From the NCBI GenBank assembly GCA_902728285.1, contig CACVBU010000726.1:620001-684000 (forward strand): 64,000 bases of DNA. The letters run 5' to 3'. A program made the translations under genes and the position numbers. The first letter of the stretch is position 1. Each line of letters begins with the position of its first letter. This document shows positions 59,801 to 64,000 of the stretch, one piece after another. The notes under the pieces are model-generated. The model saw nothing but the letters and a program-made list of their open reading frames with translations, had not been told where the DNA came from and made no database searches. The stretch comes from Clytia hemisphaerica. Its lineage: Eukaryota; Cnidaria; Hydrozoa; Leptothecata; Clytiidae.

Positions 59801-62800
59801 AACAAAAATAAACTTCGTTCATTGTGTTGAGTACTCAATACTTAACCATGCTTGATAAAGTTGTTATTTAATGAAACACGAATATTTAAAGAACTGCACA
59901 GAGCACCAAACCAAAAAAAAAAAAAAGAAGTTATATCGAGTCAAAATTGCGTACGCTGAGAAGGACAGTACCGACTACAACCAAGACAAAATTTAGCCCA
60001 GAGAAATTGTTGAATAAATTCCGAGATGTCGAATAGAATGCAGATATGGTTACCGAATGAAACTAACAATTACCTAAAGACTGAAATGTTAAAAGAGAAA
60101 ATGAAATTGGACAAATAGTTTATTGATTTTATGAAATTTTTAAGAGGTGAATTGAGTTTATGTAATATTTATGAATCAGACGATAATTTGTAATTTAGTT
60201 ATTTTCAAATAAAATATTTCAGCATTAGAAATTGTTAATTATTCGTAAAATTTGATATATAAAGGACCGACATCAAAGTTGAAAACAACTCGAAGACCTG
60301 CGAAGATGAAAACTTGACATGCAGTCCAGAATACACCGATTATGTAATGTTTTAATTTAGTGACGAGAACGTCACTTGTCAAACAATGAGGATGTGAAGT
60401 CATATCAGTGTACGAACTAAAATCCAGAGAAGAATAAACAATTAAACAGTTGTGGAAACTCGATAAGTAAACAACCACAATTGAGCACTTAATTGCACCA
60501 ATCATCAGCACGAAAGCAAAAACATTAAAAAGTTAATGATTCCTGAGAGAAAGAAGTAAGCAAAACCACGATCTCGATTTTTTTTTGAAGTGACGAGGAC
60601 GTCACTTGTCGAACGTCGGAGATGTGAAGCTAGTAAACTAATCATTGATGAATAATGCAAGCAGAGACTGGGACTGAGCCAACACGATATTAATGAACTG
60701 AAAGATGAATAGAAATCAATAGAGTGGGGCTCAGGCCCTCGAGCCCAGACCCCTGAATAGGGCGAGCAAACATGAGCGAGAAAAGGAAAGAAATCAAGGA
60801 CTTGGGAGAAAGAGCTCGAAGAAAGAAGACTTGGAAAGGAGAGCTCGAATGAAAAGGACTTGAAAAGGAGAACTTAAAGGAGAAGGACTTCACGGACTTG
60901 AAAAGGAGAACTTGAAGGAGAAGGACTTGAAAGAGAACTATCGTTAATTACATGCCAGAGTTACTAAGTTATTTGATGTTATTTATGTTACGCTTATTTG
61001 ATATTTATTGCTTAATTGGAGAAACAGAATTGATGTTGATTGAAATCTATTAGCGTACCTTTACTACGTGTCCATAGACATATCCCCAATAAGGGATACC
61101 CTGATCGAAGGAACAGATAAGTGATCTGAGAGGTCCCCTCAATAACTAAAGGGTGACCCCAATCGCCTAACTTCCCTTCGTCACATTAACACAGACATAG
61201 CGATCACTTTTTCTGTTTTATCTGGATCGGGAATTCTTCTCTTGGGTATTATTGCTTGTTGCTACTTTTACTGTAAGGAAAAAATTACGTGCTTGAATAG
61301 TCCACAATGGTCCAGCTTCGTGTTCATCTTCGTGGGCATTCTATCCTTTCTAAGCATGTGTCTTATCAAAGATGATCATGTTTATCATATACTGGCTATA
61401 TTTTTTTTATGGACATCAACAATTTATATAATTTTGGGCTGTTTGACATTTTTTACCCAGCCGGAATATTTCATTAAAAAGGAGAGTCACGATTCGCACC
61501 TGCTTCCATTCATTCTTGGAATAACCGGAGTTGTTGTTTCACAGGAGCTTTTGTATTTCATTGGTGCATTCTCTGATGGTGGCAATATAAGGAAACGTAC
61601 CTACTTTGCATCATCTGCTTGCCAAAAATTCTTTCAAATCATCGTCTACTATTTCATATTAACTGATTCTGTCCCAGACAAAAAATCATTTCGCGGTGCA
61701 TCATGGTACTACAAAGCTATTGCTTTAATCAATTTCATATTTTGGATAGAGTCAATCAAAGTGACCAAAGACCGCCAACAGGAAAAGTATATGGAAAACA
61801 TGTTTCATGAAGGTTTTTATACGATTTTTGCCAGAACCTATACAGCTTTGATTGTTGACTATCGCTTGATTTGTTGTATCCTGTTTGTGGAGCATGCTTT
61901 GGAGATTGACAAAATGATAGAACGCGGTGAGAATTATGAAAGAATAAGCGGTCTTGATCATATACGGGAAGAAGCATCAATCAAGATAGTTCATCCATGG
62001 TTTCGAGACTATCAACGATTTACAACATCTATTAAGAGGTTGAAAGGTTCAGGAATCATAATCGGTTTAGTACTCGTATTGTTACAGATTTTGAATGCTT
62101 TTGTTTACTTCAAGGAGGCAAGCGTTGTGGGTCCTTGGGCAAACATTTTTGGATGTTTGGCTGCATGGTCCTTTTTAATTGCTGGTGTTTGGCTGTTATT
62201 GGAGGTATGCCGTTATGACAATATCCTTTAAAAAATTCTAGGTTAAGAAATTTTTGGAAATTTTAGATTCGCCTTCTATCTTCATTTTCTTGAATTTAGG
62301 ACAAATATAAATAAGTACCAAGTTGCCAAAATACTTCTGACACCCAGCCCCCCCCCCAAGTCAGTTAAATAATCGAATTTTAAACTTGTATACAACATGA
62401 TAAATTTTTCAAAAACCCTTTGGTAGAAAATATTCATTGACAAAATTCAGCGTCGGTCAACTATAATAGTTGGCAAAAGAAATTTCTGCTCTATAAAAGC
62501 TCAAATGACAATACACCTTTTCGACCGTAGCCGTCAATCGCCGCGCGGGCATTTTTTTTGTCCGTTTTACCATTCTAAACTCGTAACAATCCTTTTTTTA
62601 CACTTTTTTCTTTTGTCTTTAGGTGCGAAAAAAAGACTAGGACTGTTTTAGGGTGGTAAAACGGACAAAAAATGTCCGGGTGGCAATTGGCGGCTACGGT
62701 CGAAGGGGTGTATAATAAAATTATTGATTACTTTTCATTGTATCTTTATGCAGACTCGGTCAATCAAGGATGAAGATGGAGAAAAGAGGGAAGAAAACGT

Positions 62801-63371
62801 GGGTATCCAATACCTTATGACATTAATGGGGCTTGTTGGTGTTATGTTTTGGATTTGTAGCGCTGTGTCAACGTGGAAGTGGTCAATTATGGCTAAATCA
62901 GGAGATGCAAAACGGTATCCATATTTGACATGGACAACGATCAAGGTTTGTCATTTTCCAATCATCCAAATCTTCCAAATCTATATCTTCCAGAAAGTTC
63001 ATGTGATGTATGCCAACAAGGAAACTTTTCTGAAGAGAAAAATACTATACTTTTTGATTCCATTTCTAATGCTCAGTTCGCTGGCTTTACTTATTAATTT
63101 AATTATCTGTGAATACAGATATTATGTTGAGGAGTTGATTGAAGAGGCAGATTACCAAACATTGACTCAGATATTGTTTGCAACTGGCGCACCAATGGGT
63201 ATTGGCTTCTCTTGCCATATTGTCCTGCATTTCTACACAATGTATTACAAGATGACAAGATGCCAACATGATTACACACGTGTAAATCAAAGTAGTAGAT
63301 GTAGAATAAACGATGAAGGGAATCCATTGTTGGACAATGATCGGTTTTCTCAATCCTACTCACAAATTTAG
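56840..63371 (+). CDS. Multi-pass membrane protein, possibly otopetrin-like, coding exon split by LTR retrotransposon
   Basis: Exon 1 starts at ATG 56840 and runs to 56895. A 4.3-kb LTR element follows, and the same frame resumes at 61190 after one TTAA duplication, running to 62204 (donor GTATGC). Exon 2 is 62754-63371 (acceptor CTTTATGCAG, stop TAG). Without the insert the protein would be ~562 aa with a short glycosylated N-terminus (NCTNGT) and about 12 hydrophobic segments in two similar halves, each with a FFQ/IFQ...YF segment (SACQKFFQIIVYYF; PIIQIFQIYIFQ) and a final TM block (YTALIVDYRLICCILFVEH; FATGAPMGIGFSCHIVLHF). Length, halves and these blocks recall otopetrin proton channels, but I hold this loosely. 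Exon 1 as it stands would be terminated in the retrotransposon, so this allele is probably null. Confidence 0.6.
56896..57311 (+). repeat. 5' LTR (416 bp, variant 3' portion)
   Basis: The first ~340 bp appear identical to the 3' LTR. After TTATTTGATGT (~57253) the sequence diverges and is ~147 bp shorter, then rejoins at TTCCCTTCGTCACA. Confidence 0.85.
57313..57330 (+). other. tRNA-Gln primer binding site
   Basis: TGGAGGTTCTACCGAGAC is complementary to the 3' end of animal tRNA-Gln (…TCTCGGTGGAACCTCCA) with one mismatch, one base after the LTR end. Position and match make this the minus-strand primer site. Confidence 0.75.
57882..59830 (+). pseudogene. Gag-like protein with Pro-rich and KPSEIVK-type repeats
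   Basis: Residues 1-180 look like a retrotransposon capsid (IPQFNGTSNENIKSYFESFE, then YGLQGHAMHYYRAL and LKQEECSSLDIYLEKLEELV). A basic linker (KIKNLKRQRNRPPQQNRR) leads into a Pro-rich zone of repeated YRPPxIIRxPRxTxxQPPKFH units (58780-59040), then a 21-bp repeat zone encoding KPSEIVK-like heptads (59230-59400). The first frame ends at 59378; a one-base change near 59277 shifts the heptads into another frame, which continues to ~59690. No zinc knuckle is seen. Unusual tail for a Gypsy-type Gag. Confidence 0.7.
60354..60622 (+). repeat. Repeated palindromic box before the 3' LTR
   Basis: AGTGACGAGAACGTCACTTG (from 60359) recurs as AGTGACGAGGACGTCACTTG (from ~60590), each followed by TC(A/G)AAC and GATGTGAAG. 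Each box can fold (AAGTGACG/CGTCACTT). The second copy runs directly into the 3' LTR and occupies the polypurine-tract position. Confidence 0.6.
60623..61185 (+). repeat. 3' LTR (563 bp)
   Basis: TGTGAAGCTAG...CTTCGTCACA. Its 3' third (from ~60975) differs from the 5' LTR. The minus-strand 67-codon frame seen in both LTRs is a by-product. Confidence 0.85.
62514..62710. mobile_element. 197-bp TA-flanked foldback MITE in the intron of the otopetrin-like gene
   Basis: TA-CACCTTTTCGACCGTAGCCG at the left and CGGCTACGGTCGAAGGGGTG-TA at the right. Pairing continues through GTCCGTTTTACCA/TGGTAAAACGGAC. It sits ~45 nt before the acceptor of exon 2. Confidence 0.8.
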
Positions 63372-63435
63372 AGGATATGCGAATCTATCTGTAATTGAGA
63401 CCCATAAAAAGATTTACCTTGAGGACTTAAACATA

Positions 63436-63725
63436 CACACCTGTGTCACAGACCCGCTGGGACCCCAGCCCCACTGGAAAATTGGAAAACATTTCGTCCG
63501 CAGTGGGAAAATATCCTGGAATTTCAGCCCACTGGGAAATTGACTTTGATTTCATCCCCATTCAAATTTTAATGTCTTAAAATTGCATTTCAAAACCATT
63601 CCCACTGGATGTTTTGACCTTAGAACAATATTTGGAATAATAATTTCCAACCCCATTGGGATTTCAAAAGAAACTTTTATCCCTGCTGTGGGAAAAAGTT
63701 CCACTGGGGCTGTGAGACAGGAATG
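63436..63725. mobile_element. 290-bp TA-flanked MITE downstream of the otopetrin-like gene
   Basis: TA-CACACCTGTGTCACAGACCC at the left and GGGGCTGTGAGACAGGAATG-TA at the right; interior of CCCACTGGAAAATT-type clauses. Inverse-orientation relative of 52810-53095. Confidence 0.7.
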
Positions 63726-64000
63726 TATAAAAGAATTTACCTTGAGGTCTTGTAGTTCAGTTGAAATTAATGCATTAAAAATAAAATATTACATAACATT
63801 TTGTTAATTTTTTGACAATTTTGCGGCAATTTTGCCACCATTAAAGAGACTAGTTCCCTGAAATTTCAGCCAAAAATTTCAAATTTTAGTCCGTTGATTT
63901 TTTGTTTTGGTAATTTTGGAACCCTTGCTTTTTAATTGTTTTTGTACTCCTTCGAAGGACCTTCGAGGGTATGAAAAAGAGACCTTTATTGCTCACACAT
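63726..64000. other. 3' flank of window, nothing supported
   Basis: AT-rich; one palindromic-looking clause CCTTCGAAGGACCTTCGAGG near 63949. No gene seen. Confidence 0.4.

Larger units (their letters stand above)
56896..61185 (+). mobile_element. Gag-only LTR retrotransposon (non-autonomous), 4.3 kb
   Basis: LTRs begin TGTGAAGCTAG and end CCCTTCGTCACA. TTAA stands at 56892-56895 and 61186-61189 as a 4-bp target duplication. A primer site complementary to tRNA-Gln follows the 5' LTR by one base. One long Gag-like frame is present. I find no protease, RT, RNase H or integrase motif in 59830-60620, so the element must rely on another's enzymes. It is inserted in the coding exon of the otopetrin-like gene. 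Confidence 0.88.

Overview
The window is eukaryotic. Genes are split by short GT-AG introns, the intergenic DNA is AT-rich, there are no prokaryotic operon signals, and transposons are very dense. The gene content (prostaglandin reductase 3-like, SLC22 transporter, cadherin, multi-pass membrane proteins) and the BEL/Pao and tRNA-Gln-primed LTR elements indicate an animal, almost certainly an invertebrate. I cannot name the lineage from the sequence alone.

Layout. 1-9627 (+): 3' part of a zinc-type medium-chain reductase gene (PTGR3/ZADH2-like), with eleven exons mapped plus a probable partial first exon, ending in the peroxisomal signal SKL. Its introns carry foldback elements, TA-flanked MITEs and a tRNA-like SINE head. 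9628-18620: gene-poor, with several inverted-repeat elements, including one (14492-14934) that encloses a tRNA-like box and a GC-rich hairpin. 18621-18959 (-): two exons encoding most of a cadherin repeat. 19955-20673: a TA-flanked element with a second element nested in it. 20714-22336 (-): an intronless, complete SLC22-type organic ion transporter. 22850-23661: a ~150-bp satellite interrupted by an 8.9-kb BEL/Pao retrotransposon (23662-32567, 5-bp target duplication, LTRs differing by about one base, but gag-pol broken). 32656-34470: nested foldback elements. 39073-46961 (+): a two-exon gene for a small Cys-rich type I membrane protein with a 7.3-kb intron full of MITEs. 47352-56480: an element graveyard, including a long foldback with four TGACGTCA motifs and a TA-flanked element that carries a fragment of retrotransposon-type coding sequence. 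56840-63371 (+): a two-exon gene for a ~562-aa multi-pass membrane protein (possibly otopetrin-like), whose first exon is split by a 4.3-kb LTR retrotransposon that encodes Gag-like protein but no polymerase.

The host genes show no functional link to one another. What ties the window together is layered transposition: at least five sites where one element sits inside another, inside a satellite, or inside a coding exon, each with readable target-site duplications. These allow the order of insertion to be read from sequence. All family assignments come from recognising motifs by eye; no search was run.
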